This document shows positions 24,807-34,359 of a stretch of 64,000 nucleotides of DNA, piece by piece. The notes below the pieces were generated by a model that searched no databases, was not told the origin of the DNA, and worked only from the letters and a program-made list of their open reading frames with translations. This DNA comes from Acidobacteriota bacterium (lineage in GTDB: Bacteria > Acidobacteriota > Terriglobia > Acidiferrales > UBA7541): assembly GCA_013289835.1 (NCBI GenBank), contig JABCZG010000001.1, positions 62,001 to 126,000 of the forward strand, in the 5' to 3' direction. A program made the position numbers and the translations under genes. Position 1 is the first letter of the stretch. Each line of letters begins with the position of its first letter.

Positions 24807-24830
24807 GCCGGGCCGAAGCCCGCCGCTACA
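24807..24830. repeat. small hairpin ending in CTAC
   Basis: CGGGC-CGAA-GCCCG at 24809-24822, followed by CCGCTAC. It sits between the UbiA and symporter genes. The CTAC end matches the hairpins at 38166, 40401 and 53578, so it may belong to the same REP-like group. It could also attenuate readthrough into the symporter gene. Confidence 0.4.
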
Positions 24831-24845
24831 TATAATCCTGCAGCC

Positions 24846-26297
24846 ATGCGCATTCATCCGCTGGACCTGGCGATTGTCATTGCTTACCTGCTCGGCGTGA
24901 CCGCGCTGGGCATGCATTTCCGCCGCGGTCAGCAGGACGCCAAAGATTATTTTTTGGGCGGACGAACCGCGCCGTGGTGGGCCCTGGCATTTTCCATCGT
25001 GGCGACGGAAACTTCGACGCTTACCATCATCGGCACCCCGGCAATCTCCTACGGCGGAAACCTCGCGTTCCTTCAACTGATTTTCGGCTATCTGCTTGGC
25101 CGCGTTCTGATCGTCCTGCTGCTGCTTCCCGGCTATTTTCGCGGCGAGTTTTTCACCGCCTACGCCTTGATCGAAAAACGCTTCGGCCCGCGCATGCGCG
25201 CCGTGGCCGCATCCACATTCTTAGTCACACGCGCCATCGCCGAAGGCGTGCGCGTTTCGGCCATCGCGCTGGTCGTTAGCGTGGTACTCGGAACATCGGA
25301 GAAGCTGGCCGTCGTCATCGTTATCGCCCTCACCGTGCTTTACACGTTCGAAGGCGGCATGACGGCCGTCATCTGGACCGACGTGGCGCAGCTGCTGATC
25401 TATTTGACGGGAAGTGCGGTCACTTTTTTCGTTCTGTTGCACCGCATCCCCGGCGGATGGAGCGAAGTCACGCAAGTCGCGGCTCTCGCTGGACACAAAT
25501 TGCAAGTTTTCGATTTTTCGTGGAATCTCGCGACGAAATACACGTTTTGGTCCGGACTCATCGGCGGCGCCTTTCTCACCATGGCCACCCACGGCACCGA
25601 CCAAATCATCGTCCAGCGCCTGCTCGCCGCGCGCAGCGAGCGGGACAGCCGCCGCGCCCTCCTCGCCAGCGGCGCCATCGTTCTGATCCAATTCACTGTA
25701 TTTCTACTGATCGGCATTTTGCTTTTCGTCTTCGCGCAGCACTGGCCACTGCTCCACGCCGGCGAACGCACCGATCGCATCCTGCCACTTTTTCTTGTGC
25801 GCGAAATGCCCACAGGACTTGCTGGACTGTTGCTCGCTTCCATTGTCGCCGTGGCCATGTCCAACGCCAGCGGTTCGTTGAATGCCATGGCCGCTTCGAG
25901 CGTGCTCGATTTTGCAACACTCCGCGGTCGAACCGCCGATCCTGCCCGCTTCGTACGCCTCTCCCGCGGCATGACGCTTGCGTGGGGCCTGGTGCTCATG
26001 GGCTTCGGTCTAGTGAAGTGGGGCCCGCTGCTCGAAACCGGGCTGACCGTGGCATCGCTGCCCTTCGGCAGCCTGCTCGGCCTTTTTCTTCTTGGCACCT
26101 TCGATCGCGGCGCCAACGCGCGCGGCGCCCTGGCCGGAATGATTGTGGGACTCGCCACAATATTATGTCTGTCCCGATTTACCAGCGTGGCGTATACGTG
26201 GTACTTCATGTTTGGGGCGATCGTCACATTTGTGACAGGTGCAATTGCCAGCCGCATCGGCAGTGCTGCGAGCCGAACGCAGGTGATTGACGCATAA
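24846..26297 (+). CDS. sodium:solute symporter (SSS family)
   Basis: 483 residues from ATG 24846, with about thirteen hydrophobic helices. The SSS signature is visible: YFLGGRTAPWWALAFSIVATETS near residue 40 and the GGMTAVIWTDVAQ core. It would import a small organic solute with Na+. The gene lies 50 bases after ubiA on the same strand and may be cotranscribed; it could supply a precursor or be independent. A much longer open frame covering the region upstream is a shadow of the dioxygenase and UbiA genes. Confidence 0.85.
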   Translation: MRIHPLDLAIVIAYLLGVTALGMHFRRGQQDAKDYFLGGRTAPWWALAFSIVATETSTLTIIGTPAISYGGNLAFLQLIFGYLLGRVLIVLLLLPGYFRGEFFTAYALIEKRFGPRMRAVAASTFLVTRAIAEGVRVSAIALVVSVVLGTSEKLAVVIVIALTVLYTFEGGMTAVIWTDVAQLLIYLTGSAVTFFVLLHRIPGGWSEVTQVAALAGHKLQVFDFSWNLATKYTFWSGLIGGAFLTMATHGTDQIIVQRLLAARSERDSRRALLASGAIVLIQFTVFLLIGILLFVFAQHWPLLHAGERTDRILPLFLVREMPTGLAGLLLASIVAVAMSNASGSLNAMAASSVLDFATLRGRTADPARFVRLSRGMTLAWGLVLMGFGLVKWGPLLETGLTVASLPFGSLLGLFLLGTFDRGANARGALAGMIVGLATILCLSRFTSVAYTWYFMFGAIVTFVTGAIASRIGSAASRTQVIDA

Positions 26298-26317
26298 ACT
26301 GGGCGCTATGCCTTGTA

Positions 26318-26345
26318 GGGGCGCCCGCCGCGGCGGGCTGCGCCC
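26318..26345. repeat. GC-rich hairpin between transporter genes
   Basis: A GTAGGGG border is followed by CCCGCC-GC-GGCGGG and an outer imperfect GGGCG/CGCCC pair. In the opposite orientation it ends in CTAC as the other hairpins do. It may be REP-like or a weak terminator for the symporter gene; there is no T tract. Confidence 0.4.
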
Positions 26346-26352
26346 TCGTAGA

Positions 26353-27810
26353 ATGAGAAGCAAAGATGAGGATGCCTTGACCGAAAAGCGTCTCGAGTTG
26401 GTGCGCGGCCTAGGCGCATGGGCGTCCGGTGCCATCGTCGTCGGCACGATGATCGGCACAGGCATCTTCCTCAAGCCGGCGGAAATGGCGCGCGAAGGCC
26501 GCAGCGTCTCCATCGTTTTCGCTGCGTGGATCATCGGTGCGATCCTTTCGATCTTCGGCGCGTTTTCCTTCGCCGAATTGGGTTCCATGATTCCGGAAGC
26601 GGGCGGCGAATACGCCTATTTGCGCCGCGGCTTCGGCCCCGTCTACGGATTCCTCTTCGGCTGGATGCATTCCATCGTCGGCCGCCCCAGCTCTTTGGCT
26701 TCGATTTCTGCGGGGATGATGCGCTTCCTCAGTTTTCTTCTTCCCGTCGTCGCCGCTCCGCTCTTCAACATTCACATTGCCATTCCCGGCCTCACGGGAT
26801 GGATCAAGCCCTACGACTTCGTCTTCACCTGGGCGCAGCCCTTGGCCGTGGTCTGGCTGCTGATCATGACGGGCATAAATTATCTCGGCGTGCGCCTGGG
26901 CGGCGCCGTTCAAATTTTCCTCACAACGATCAAAATAATGTCCGTGGCAATTGTGATCGGGGTGGCGTTTTTTTCAGCGGCTCCTGCGGCACACGCGCCA
27001 GATCCCTTCTGGCCTGCCGCAGGCATGGGCGCCGCAGCGATTTTCAGCGCGTTTCTCGCTACGCTGGCCGCCGCGCTCTGGGCCTACGACGGCTGGGAAG
27101 ATTTGAATCTTGTGGGCTCAGAAGTGGAAAACCCGCAAAAGAATTTTCCGCGCGCGCTAGTTGGCGGAGTTGCTTTTGTCGCCGTGATTTATCTGCTCTT
27201 CAGCGCCGCGTGCCTGAAAGTTCTCCCATTCGAAAGCGTGGCCGCTTCCCAGCACATTGCGTCCGATGTGGTTGCGCACATCAAGGGAGCTACCGCCGCA
27301 GCGTGGATCACGCTGGCGATGGCCATTTCCGCGCTCGGTTCGATGAATTCCTCCGTGCTGAGCGGCGCGCGCGTAGGCTACGCCATGGCCCGCGACGGAA
27401 TCTTCTTCAAAATTGCCGACGGCATCCACCCAAAATTCCGCACTCCCGCGCGCTCATTGATTTTTCAAGGCGTGCTAGCCAGCCTGATGGCGCTCACCGG
27501 AACATTCGAAGAACTGACCAATCTTTTTATTTTTGCCGCCTGGATTTTCTATGCCTTCGCCGTCGTAGCCCTCTTCCGAATGCGCAAGACCGAGCCCGAT
27601 CTACCGCGCCCCTACCGCTGCTGGGGCTACCCCTGGGTGCCCGGCCTCTTCGTCGCCGGCGCCCTCGCCCTCACCATCAACATCTGGCTCGAGCGCCCCG
27701 GCCGTTCTTCCATCGGGCTATTGCTGATCCTCGCCGGACTTCCCTTCTACCGTCGCTGGAATCGCTCACTCTCAGCTGCCGGCAATTCGCCCGGGCTCCA
27801 GTCTTCTTGA
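26353..27810 (+). CDS. APC-family amino acid permease
   Basis: 485 residues from ATG 26353; the TTG at 26287 is rejected because it would place the hairpin in the coding sequence. Helix 1 has the APC signature GTMIGTGIFLKPAE, followed by GAILSIFGAFSFAELGSMIPEAGGEYAYL (consensus helices 2-3) and about twelve helices. It resembles amino-acid/polyamine exchangers. Behind the isonitrile operon it could bring in tyrosine or tryptophan, but general amino-acid uptake is equally likely. It ends convergently, overlapping the HAAS-domain gene by 39 bases. Confidence 0.88.
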   Translation: MRSKDEDALTEKRLELVRGLGAWASGAIVVGTMIGTGIFLKPAEMAREGRSVSIVFAAWIIGAILSIFGAFSFAELGSMIPEAGGEYAYLRRGFGPVYGFLFGWMHSIVGRPSSLASISAGMMRFLSFLLPVVAAPLFNIHIAIPGLTGWIKPYDFVFTWAQPLAVVWLLIMTGINYLGVRLGGAVQIFLTTIKIMSVAIVIGVAFFSAAPAAHAPDPFWPAAGMGAAAIFSAFLATLAAALWAYDGWEDLNLVGSEVENPQKNFPRALVGGVAFVAVIYLLFSAACLKVLPFESVAASQHIASDVVAHIKGATAAAWITLAMAISALGSMNSSVLSGARVGYAMARDGIFFKIADGIHPKFRTPARSLIFQGVLASLMALTGTFEELTNLFIFAAWIFYAFAVVALFRMRKTEPDLPRPYRCWGYPWVPGLFVAGALALTINIWLERPGRSSIGLLLILAGLPFYRRWNRSLSAAGNSPGLQSS

Positions 27811-28473
27811 AAGAAGGTGCTGCACCAGAACTCCCCCTGTAAGAAGCGCCGCTGCAGGAGCAACTACCCACGCGAGGATGTTAACGAAAAGGGCGAGCAG
27901 CATGATGTGAGGGCCGAGGCGAGCATCCACGACGGCCGTCACGGGAAGCGCTAAGAGAAAGAGGGCCAGGTAAGGCACCACAGGAAAAACGGTCGATGAG
28001 AACATGGCACGCTTCGATCCACCTGCGCGATTCGAGAGATATGCCCCCATCGCACCAATTAACGGCAACGAAAACAGCCAGGGAAGATAAATCATCGCGG
28101 CATTCGCGATCAGGGACCAGCCATTCTTTATCACGACCGACCACGGCTTGGGACCAAAGAGCTGTATGAGCATTAGGAGCCCCATCGACAAAAAAAATGT
28201 CAACAAGCTAGGCAACCAAAACTGCCTGACGCGATTTGTCATGCCGTTCTCCTTTTTTCTGGCGACTTGAATCAACCGGCTCAACTTCTGCCAATCTTCG
28301 ACTTGCGATAGCGTGTGCCGCGCAGCCTCTTCTTCCGTCATCCCCTGCCTGCGCAATTCTTCGTAATTCTCTTCGAGATGTGCGGCTATTTCTGAAATTA
28401 CCTCGTTGCGCTCATCAGTTTCGAGGCCAAGGTCAAGCAGTTGGCGGCGGACGAGCTCATCCCAATCACGCAT
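27772..28473 (-). CDS. HAAS-domain multi-pass membrane protein
   Basis: 233 residues from ATG 28473, which overlaps the end of the PadR gene. Residues 1-75 form a helical HAAS-type signalling domain (WDELVRRQLLDLGL; EVISEIAAHLEENYEEL; MTEEEAARHTLSQV), followed by about four membrane helices (FWLPSLLTFFLSMGLLMLI; IYLPWLFSLPLIGAMGAYL; VPYLALFLLALPVTAV; VNILAWVVAPAAALL). The PadR plus HAAS pair is common and usually stress- or antibiotic-linked. Its 3' end overlaps the permease gene. Confidence 0.8.
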   Translation of the reverse strand: MRDWDELVRRQLLDLGLETDERNEVISEIAAHLEENYEELRRQGMTEEEAARHTLSQVEDWQKLSRLIQVARKKENGMTNRVRQFWLPSLLTFFLSMGLLMLIQLFGPKPWSVVIKNGWSLIANAAMIYLPWLFSLPLIGAMGAYLSNRAGGSKRAMFSSTVFPVVPYLALFLLALPVTAVVDARLGPHIMLLALFVNILAWVVAPAAALLTGGVLVQHLLSRRLEPGRIAGS

Positions 28474-28798
28474 GGGCCACCTTCTTGAGCCGCCGCAGGG
28501 CCTGGAACAGTTCCGACCATTCCTGTCGGAGCGGCGAAAGCTTTTTCTTCCCGGCCGGAGTGAGCCGATAGCATCGGCGGCGGCGGCCGTTGTCACTCGT
28601 TTCCCATGCGCCGCGAATCCAGCGCCGCTGCTCCATGCGGTAGAGCATGGGATACAGCGCCGCGAGCGTGAAGCGCAGCGCGCCTTTGGTTTGCTGCTCG
28701 ATGCGCCGTGCCAGTTCATACCCGTGGAGCGGCCCGTCTTCCAGAACGCTGAGAACCGCAAGTTCCGCGGTGCCGCGCTTGATTCCTGCCCCAATCAT
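28466..28798 (-). CDS. PadR-family transcriptional regulator
   Basis: 110 residues from ATG 28798 behind a strong AAAGGAG. The PadR winged helix is clear: ELAVLSVLEDGPLHGYELARRIEQ, then LYPMLYRMEQRRWI and RRRCYRLTPAGKKKL. It is encoded first in the padR-HAAS pair and probably represses it. A TTACATGTAA palindrome stands 11 bases upstream. Confidence 0.92.
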   Translation of the reverse strand: MIGAGIKRGTAELAVLSVLEDGPLHGYELARRIEQQTKGALRFTLAALYPMLYRMEQRRWIRGAWETSDNGRRRRCYRLTPAGKKKLSPLRQEWSELFQALRRLKKVAHA

Positions 28799-28809
28799 AA
28801 GGCTCTCCT

Positions 28810-28819
28810 TTACATGTAA
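28810..28819. promoter_or_regulatory. palindrome before padR, candidate operator
   Basis: TTACATGTAA immediately upstream of the padR ribosome-binding site, next to an AT-rich stretch (CTTATATATGA). PadR proteins commonly bind ATGTA/TACAT-type palindromes in their own promoter, so autoregulation is likely. Confidence 0.5.
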
Positions 28820-28897
28820 GATTCTTATATATGAAAGGAAGGATTGTCAACTGGTCCAAAGGACGGGTGTTCAAGGATCAACCCTCGCCCGTGGGAA

Positions 28898-29842
28898 CTA
28901 AACAGAGGCGGCGCGGGCCGAGTTCGTTCCGGTGGAGATATGCAGGACTGCAGCTTCGGCCTCAAGGGAAACTTCGACAGCAGGATGGAAAAGTTTAGCA
29001 AGGGCTTCGATGCCGATAACGAGGCGCGGACCCGGACGCGAATAGTAGCCGTTGGCTTCGAGAGCGTAGACGCGTCCATTGCGTACGGCAGGAATGGCAT
29101 TCCATTCTTCTGGGAATGCCATGTCACGATATTCGTCGCGCGCTTGTTCCGCGCCGTAGCCGCAAGGTGAAATCAGCAGAATTTCAGGTGCGGCATCGAT
29201 TATGTTGTCCATACCAATGCGAAACGACGGCGTCCGCGCGCTTCCAAAAACATCTTCCCCGCCGGCAAGATGAATCATCTCCGGAACCCAGTGCCCGCCG
29301 ACATAAAATGGTTGCAGCCATTCGAGGAACGCCACGCGCGGCCGCTCCGTAAGACCCTGCACCTGGAGTTCGAGCGCCCCGAGCCGTTCGCCGATTTGCT
29401 TCAGCAGCGACACCGACTCCGGCCCGTGGCAGGATTCCTCGCCCACCCAAAGAATGTCACGCCAGACGTCTCCCAAATCTTGCGGATTGAGGCAAAGCAC
29501 TTCCGGCCGCCTGTCGAAACGCATCAGCGCAGTCGCCAGATCGTCCGGAGACGCCGCGCACACATGGCACAAATCCTGCGTAATGATCAGGTCCGGCCCG
29601 AGCGTTTCGAGCACATCGGTATCCACGGCATACAAACTTTCACCGCGGTGAACATACTCGCGAACGAGAGCATCGATTTCCGCCGGCGAAGCTTCTTGCG
29701 GCAATCGCGAATGAATCACGACCGGCTTGGTTCGCGCCCGCGCCGGAAAATCGCACTCATGGCTAACGCCCACAATTTCACGGTCAAATCCAAGCGCAAA
29801 CAGGATCTCCGTAGCCGAAGGCAGCAGCGACACAATTCGCAT
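28898..29842 (-). CDS. cobalamin-binding (BtuF-like) protein
   Basis: 314 residues from ATG 29842. It starts MRIVSLLPSATEILFALG, the typical opening of BtuF/HutB-type periplasmic binding folds, followed by GVSHECDFP and TQDLCHVCAAS and, later, FGSARTPSFRIGMDNII and GIEALAKLFHP. No signal peptide is visible, as is usual for the cobalamin-binding branch annotated in soil bacteria, which may act in the cytoplasm or be misannotated at the start. Two cysteines in CHVC are unusual. No ABC transporter genes for B12 are adjacent. Confidence 0.8.
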   Translation of the reverse strand: MRIVSLLPSATEILFALGFDREIVGVSHECDFPARARTKPVVIHSRLPQEASPAEIDALVREYVHRGESLYAVDTDVLETLGPDLIITQDLCHVCAASPDDLATALMRFDRRPEVLCLNPQDLGDVWRDILWVGEESCHGPESVSLLKQIGERLGALELQVQGLTERPRVAFLEWLQPFYVGGHWVPEMIHLAGGEDVFGSARTPSFRIGMDNIIDAAPEILLISPCGYGAEQARDEYRDMAFPEEWNAIPAVRNGRVYALEANGYYSRPGPRLVIGIEALAKLFHPAVEVSLEAEAAVLHISTGTNSARAASV

Positions 29843-29990
29843 GCCAGAAATGTACCACATCCAGATTCCTTGGGAGGCGACAGAACTCGTTTGGCGAGCA
29901 AGCAAGAGCTGTTGCAAAGTCTGCTGACGTTTTCGCCGGGCGGCACGAAAAGACCACCCAGACGCACTAAGCAAACTTTCCTCTCCCACT

Positions 29991-30015
29991 AAAAACTGAG
30001 AACCGACGACTGTCT
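29991..30015. repeat. CAGTTTT-type repeat fragment
   Basis: AAAAACTGAGAACCGACGAC matches the inverted form of the repeat at 34360 and 58191. It lies between the BtuF-like gene and namZ. Confidence 0.45.
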
Positions 30016-30021
30016 ACGGTC

Positions 30022-31260
30022 TTACTTGTACAGGAAATATTTCCGCCGGACCTGCTCGAACGCGGCGAGATCGGCGGACCAGTTGGCCACAATTTTCTCT
30101 GGGGCGACGCCGGACTGCAATTGCTGGACGGTGTCGGCGTTTCCGACGAGCAAGAGAAGCTTTGCGGCGTCGAACTGTTTGGGATAGAGCTTCTGCAGCA
30201 GCGCCGCAATTTCCAGGCCAATACGCATGGAGCGCACCGTGAAACGATCCGTCACGCGGATCCCAACGCCGCCGCAACGCTCGCCGCTATAGAGGCCGGA
30301 GATGGGGATAAACGGTCGGTCGGCAAAATGTACGCCGGGGAGATGGCGCTCGTTCAGCGCGGAGGCGACATCGCCGCCGTTGAGCCAGGGCGCGCCGAAT
30401 TCCTCGAACGGTGTCTGCGTGCCGCGCCCGACCGAGACTCCCGCGTTCTGAAGAATCTCTATTCCGGGATAGAGGACGGCTCCCTTGGTGGTGCGCAGGT
30501 TCGGCGAAGGCGGAATCCACTTGATACCCGTGCTGTCAAAAAAATAATTGCGATGCCAGTTCTTCATGGCGATGACGTGCAGATTGGCTCCGATGTGGTT
30601 TTCAGAGTTGAAGAGCTGAGCGAGTTCGCCGATGGTGAGGCCATAGCGAACAGGCATCGGAAAATACGCGGTGAAGGCAGTCTTGTCCGGATCGAGCATC
30701 GGTCCTTCGACGATTTCGCCGCCGATTGGATTGGGGCGGTCCAGAACGAAGAACGTAATGTTGTGCTTGGCGGCGGCCTCCATGCAGTAGGCCATCGTCG
30801 TCGTGTACGTGTAAAACCGCACGCCGGCATCTTGAACGTCGAAGACCAACGCATCAATGCCGACGAGCATATCGTCGGTGGGCCGCCGATTGTCACCGTA
30901 GAGGCTGAACACGGGGAGGCCCGTGGAAGGATCTTTGGAGGAAAAAAGCTTTTCGTCTTCGCGGCCGGCGAGACCGTGCTCCGGACTGAAAAGCGCGACG
31001 AGTTGCACGCCTGCGGCGTGCACCAAAACGTCAACGGTGCTACGTCCTTGCGAATCGAGGCCGGTGTGATTGGTGATCAGGCCAACGTGTTTTCCACGAA
31101 GCGGGGCGAACTTCTGGGCTTCGAGAACGTCGAGGCCGACTTGCACGCGGGCTGCGTGACTCGAGTGTTTGGAAGACTGCGTGGCGGCGGTGGTGGAGAA
31201 CAAGGCCAAGCAAATTACAAATTCGAACGCCGTGGAAAGCACCGTCTTGTGTTTGGCCAA
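30022..31260 (-). CDS. namZ: exo-beta-N-acetylmuramidase (NamZ, DUF1343)
   Basis: 412 residues from TTG 31260, which has GGGGGA six bases before it and gives a good signal peptide (LAKHKTVLSTAFEFVICLAL...); the frame continues for 300 codons upstream without start support. Landmarks are LRGKHVGLITNHTG, LFSPEHGLAG, VFDVQDAGVRFYTYTTTM, FFVLDRPNPIGG and GVSVGRGTQTPFEEFGAPW. NamZ removes MurNAc from the non-reducing end of wall disaccharides. It is divergent from the NagZ fusion gene, which cleaves the GlcNAc partner; the pair would release both sugars in the periplasm. Confidence 0.85.
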   Translation of the reverse strand: MAKHKTVLSTAFEFVICLALFSTTAATQSSKHSSHAARVQVGLDVLEAQKFAPLRGKHVGLITNHTGLDSQGRSTVDVLVHAAGVQLVALFSPEHGLAGREDEKLFSSKDPSTGLPVFSLYGDNRRPTDDMLVGIDALVFDVQDAGVRFYTYTTTMAYCMEAAAKHNITFFVLDRPNPIGGEIVEGPMLDPDKTAFTAYFPMPVRYGLTIGELAQLFNSENHIGANLHVIAMKNWHRNYFFDSTGIKWIPPSPNLRTTKGAVLYPGIEILQNAGVSVGRGTQTPFEEFGAPWLNGGDVASALNERHLPGVHFADRPFIPISGLYSGERCGGVGIRVTDRFTVRSMRIGLEIAALLQKLYPKQFDAAKLLLLVGNADTVQQLQSGVAPEKIVANWSADLAAFEQVRRKYFLYK

Positions 31261-31389
31261 ATGGTCCCCCGCTATGGCAACAATACAATGATATTCTGGA
31301 ACGCGGTGGCCGAAGCCGCGTTGAGAGCACAGGGTGCGTGTGCTATGAATAAATGCGGGGCGCGGGCGGCCGTTATGGAATTCTAACCA

Positions 31390-34356
31390 ATGGATAGACG
31401 CCGCGACCGCTTTCTGCTTTTTATCCCCGTCTCTATCATTTTTCTTATGGCCTATAACGCACGCAGCCAAAGCCGCAGCACTTCCGGACAAAAAACTGTT
31501 TCCAGAGCGAGCACCTCTGCTGCCAAGAGCGGCGTGAAGACGCTGTCGCCCGTCGCGAACGCCTGGGTGGAAACAACGCTGCGTAAAATGAGCGTGGACG
31601 AGAAGATCGGGCAGTTGCTGTTCACCACCTATCACGGAAGTTTTACGCCGACAGACGCAGCGGCCTATCAACAAATGATGCACGACGTGAACGATTTGCA
31701 CGTCGGGGGATTTATCACCATCACGCAAATCACGCCGCTGGGGATCGTGAAAAGTCAGGCGTATCCGACGGCCGTGCTGTTGAACCAGCTCCAGGCCAAG
31801 TCGAAGTTGCCGCTGCTGATTGGCGCGGACTTCGAACGGGGCGCGGCGATGCGGCTGGATGAAGGCACATCGTTCCCAACGGCGATGGCGCTGGCGGCTG
31901 CTGGCGATCCGCAGGACGCGTACACCATGGGAAAGATCACGGCGCTCGAGGCGCGCGCCGTCGGCATCCAGTGGATTTATGCACCGGACGCTGATGTGAA
32001 CAACAATCCGGGAAATCCGATCATCAACACGCGTTCGTTTGGCGAAGACCCCGCACGTGTCGCGAAATTCGTAAGCGCCTTTGTGAAAGGCGTTCAGGAA
32101 AATGGTGGATTGGCGACCGCAAAACATTTTCCGGGGCATGGCGACACGGCGGCGGATTCGCACATTGATTTGCCCGTGATTCACGCGGACCGCGAGCGGC
32201 TCGAACACTTGGAGCTAGTTCCCTTCCGCGCGGCGATTGCCGCGGGCGCGGGCAGCGTTATGACTGCGCATCTTTCGATTCCGGCGCTGGAGCCGGACTC
32301 GAACACGCCGGCAACGCTCTCGCACAATATCTTGACGGGATTGTTGCGCGACGAACTTGGGTTCGAAGGGTTGGTCGTCACGGACGCGATGGACATGGGC
32401 GGAATCACCGTGCGATTCGCGCCGGGCGAAGCGGCGGTACGCGCGGTTGTTGCGGGTGCGGATGCGCTGCTGATGCCGCCGGTGCCGGATGCGGCGTTCG
32501 AAGCGCTGCAAGCTGCGGTGAAGTCGAAACGAATTTCGAAAGAACGGCTGGATGCGTCAGTGCGGCGGATTCTGCAAGCGAAGGCCCGGCTGGGCCTAAA
32601 TCAAAATCGGCTAGTGGATGTGAACGCGATCAATCACAAACTTGGAAGCGTGGCGTCACAAAAAGAAGCGCAGGACATTTCGGATCGTGGCGTGACACTC
32701 TTGCGCGACACGCCGCGCCGGCTCCCGCTTGACGGAACGAAGCCTTCACGCGCACTGCTGCTGGCGTTTTATGCGGATCCGGAGCCGTATCCGGGCGAAG
32801 ACTTAGAGCGCGAATTGCGTTCGCGATTTGATTCCGTGACGACGCTGCGCGGGGACACGCGATTTGTGAATGCCAGCAATTTGAAATTGCCGGCCCCGGA
32901 ATCGTATGACGTGGCGATTCTCGCGCTGTTTGTGCGCGTGAGCGATCGCAAAGGAAACGTGGATGTTCCCCCGGAACAGGCCGCGCTGGCGGAACAGCTT
33001 TACAAAACGGGCAAGCCGGTCGTCACCGTTGGATTTGGCAGCCCGTACCTGATTGAAAGTTTTCCGAAGGCGGAGACGTGGCTCGCGGCGTTTGGAATCA
33101 GCGACGTGGCGCAGATCTCCGCGGCGCGCGCGCTGTTTGGGCAAATTCCGGTACGCGGACATTTGCCGGTCACGATTCCCGGCGTGAATTTGAAAGCCGG
33201 ATTCGGAATGGAATTGCTGGCGAATCCGGAGACGGTGCAATCGATGGATACGCGCGGCGAAGCGCGGCTACAGCCCGCGTTCGACGTGATCGAGAAAGCG
33301 ATTGCGGACAAGGCGTTTCCCGGAGCGACGCTCGCGGTCGGATATCGCGGAAGGGTTTCGGTGCATGCGTTCGGAAAACTGAGCTACGACGCTAAAAGCG
33401 CGTCGACGAATTTGAACACGATGTATGACATCGCGTCGTTGACGAAAGTGGTGGCGACCACGACGCTGGTGGCGAAATTGGCCGAAGGCGATTTCGCCGC
33501 GCCGTTAGATCTCGATGCGAGAGTGGAGCGGTATTTGCCGGAGTGGGCGAGCGGGCCGCAGCCGGAGTGGCGGCACAAAGTAACGGTTCGGCATTTGCTG
33601 ACGCATACTTCGGGATTGCCGGCGTTCAAAGAATATTGGCGGACGTCGAAAGGCAAGGCAGATACGCTCGCGCGAATTTTTGCGGAACCGCTGGAATATG
33701 AACCGGGGACGAAAGAAATTTATTCGGACCTCGGGATTATTTTAATGGCGGAGATTGTCGAGCGATTGGCGGGGCGAACGCTGGATGATCTTGCGAGAAC
33801 ATTTATTTTTTCGCCTCTGGGGATGAAAGATACGATGTATCGTCCGCCGAAGAAACTTTGGCCGTCGATTGCGCCTACGGAGATTGATAACAATTTACGG
33901 CACAGGATGGTGCAGGGCGAAGTGCACGACGAGAATGCGTTTGCGATTGGCGGCGTTTCGGGGCATGCGGGAGTTTTCAGCACGGCGCCGGATTTGGCGG
34001 CGTTTTGCCAGATGCTGCTGAACGGCGGCGTTTACTCACACCAGAGAATTTTGCGGCGCGCGACGATCTCGCAGTTCACCGCGCCGCAGCAGCTTTCCGG
34101 CGGGACGCGCACGCTGGGCTGGGCAGTGCCGACGGGGGGCGGATCGAGCGGGCATTATTTTTCGACGCATAGTTTCGGGCATACGGGATTTACCGGGACG
34201 TCCATTTGGATCGATCCGGATCGGCAACTTTTTGTGGTGCTGCTGACGAATCGCGTGCATCCAACGCGCGAGAATACCAAGATTCAGCAGGTGCGTCCGG
34301 CGCTTCATGATGCAGTGATGCAAGCGCTGGGTTTTGCGACGGCGGCATCGCGATGA
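31390..34356 (+). CDS. GH3 beta-N-acetylhexosaminidase fused to serine beta-lactamase-like domain
   Basis: 988 residues with an N-terminal signal/membrane helix (RFLLFIPVSIIFLMAY). Residues about 60-420 are glycoside hydrolase family 3, NagZ type: AKHFPGHGDTAADSH, and the nucleophile Asp in VVTDAMDMGG. A GH3 C-terminal domain follows to about 610. Residues about 630-985 are a beta-lactamase/esterase domain with S-x-x-K (ASLTK), a Tyr motif YSD instead of YxN, and HTG (FGHTGFTG). Substitution of Asn by Asp suggests esterase or peptidase rather than lactamase activity. It is divergent from namZ, fitting cell-wall fragment salvage. NagZ-BL fusions exist elsewhere in Bacteroidetes and Acidobacteria. 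Confidence 0.9.
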   Translation: MDRRRDRFLLFIPVSIIFLMAYNARSQSRSTSGQKTVSRASTSAAKSGVKTLSPVANAWVETTLRKMSVDEKIGQLLFTTYHGSFTPTDAAAYQQMMHDVNDLHVGGFITITQITPLGIVKSQAYPTAVLLNQLQAKSKLPLLIGADFERGAAMRLDEGTSFPTAMALAAAGDPQDAYTMGKITALEARAVGIQWIYAPDADVNNNPGNPIINTRSFGEDPARVAKFVSAFVKGVQENGGLATAKHFPGHGDTAADSHIDLPVIHADRERLEHLELVPFRAAIAAGAGSVMTAHLSIPALEPDSNTPATLSHNILTGLLRDELGFEGLVVTDAMDMGGITVRFAPGEAAVRAVVAGADALLMPPVPDAAFEALQAAVKSKRISKERLDASVRRILQAKARLGLNQNRLVDVNAINHKLGSVASQKEAQDISDRGVTLLRDTPRRLPLDGTKPSRALLLAFYADPEPYPGEDLERELRSRFDSVTTLRGDTRFVNASNLKLPAPESYDVAILALFVRVSDRKGNVDVPPEQAALAEQLYKTGKPVVTVGFGSPYLIESFPKAETWLAAFGISDVAQISAARALFGQIPVRGHLPVTIPGVNLKAGFGMELLANPETVQSMDTRGEARLQPAFDVIEKAIADKAFPGATLAVGYRGRVSVHAFGKLSYDAKSASTNLNTMYDIASLTKVVATTTLVAKLAEGDFAAPLDLDARVERYLPEWASGPQPEWRHKVTVRHLLTHTSGLPAFKEYWRTSKGKADTLARIFAEPLEYEPGTKEIYSDLGIILMAEIVERLAGRTLDDLARTFIFSPLGMKDTMYRPPKKLWPSIAPTEIDNNLRHRMVQGEVHDENAFAIGGVSGHAGVFSTAPDLAAFCQMLLNGGVYSHQRILRRATISQFTAPQQLSGGTRTLGWAVPTGGGSSGHYFSTHSFGHTGFTGTSIWIDPDRQLFVVLLTNRVHPTRENTKIQQVRPALHDAVMQALGFATAASR

Positions 34357-34359
34357 TGT

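Noticed and set aside
23664..26297. 877-residue frame covering the dioxygenase end, UbiA and the symporter
   Set aside because: Only the part from ATG 24846 looks like a symporter; the upstream part is Arg/Pro/Ser-rich antiframe of UbiA.
31261..32208. Extension of NamZ to 728 residues
   Set aside because: The added region is antisense to the GH3 gene and has no start or homology; TTG 31260 gives a signal peptide and ribosome-binding site.
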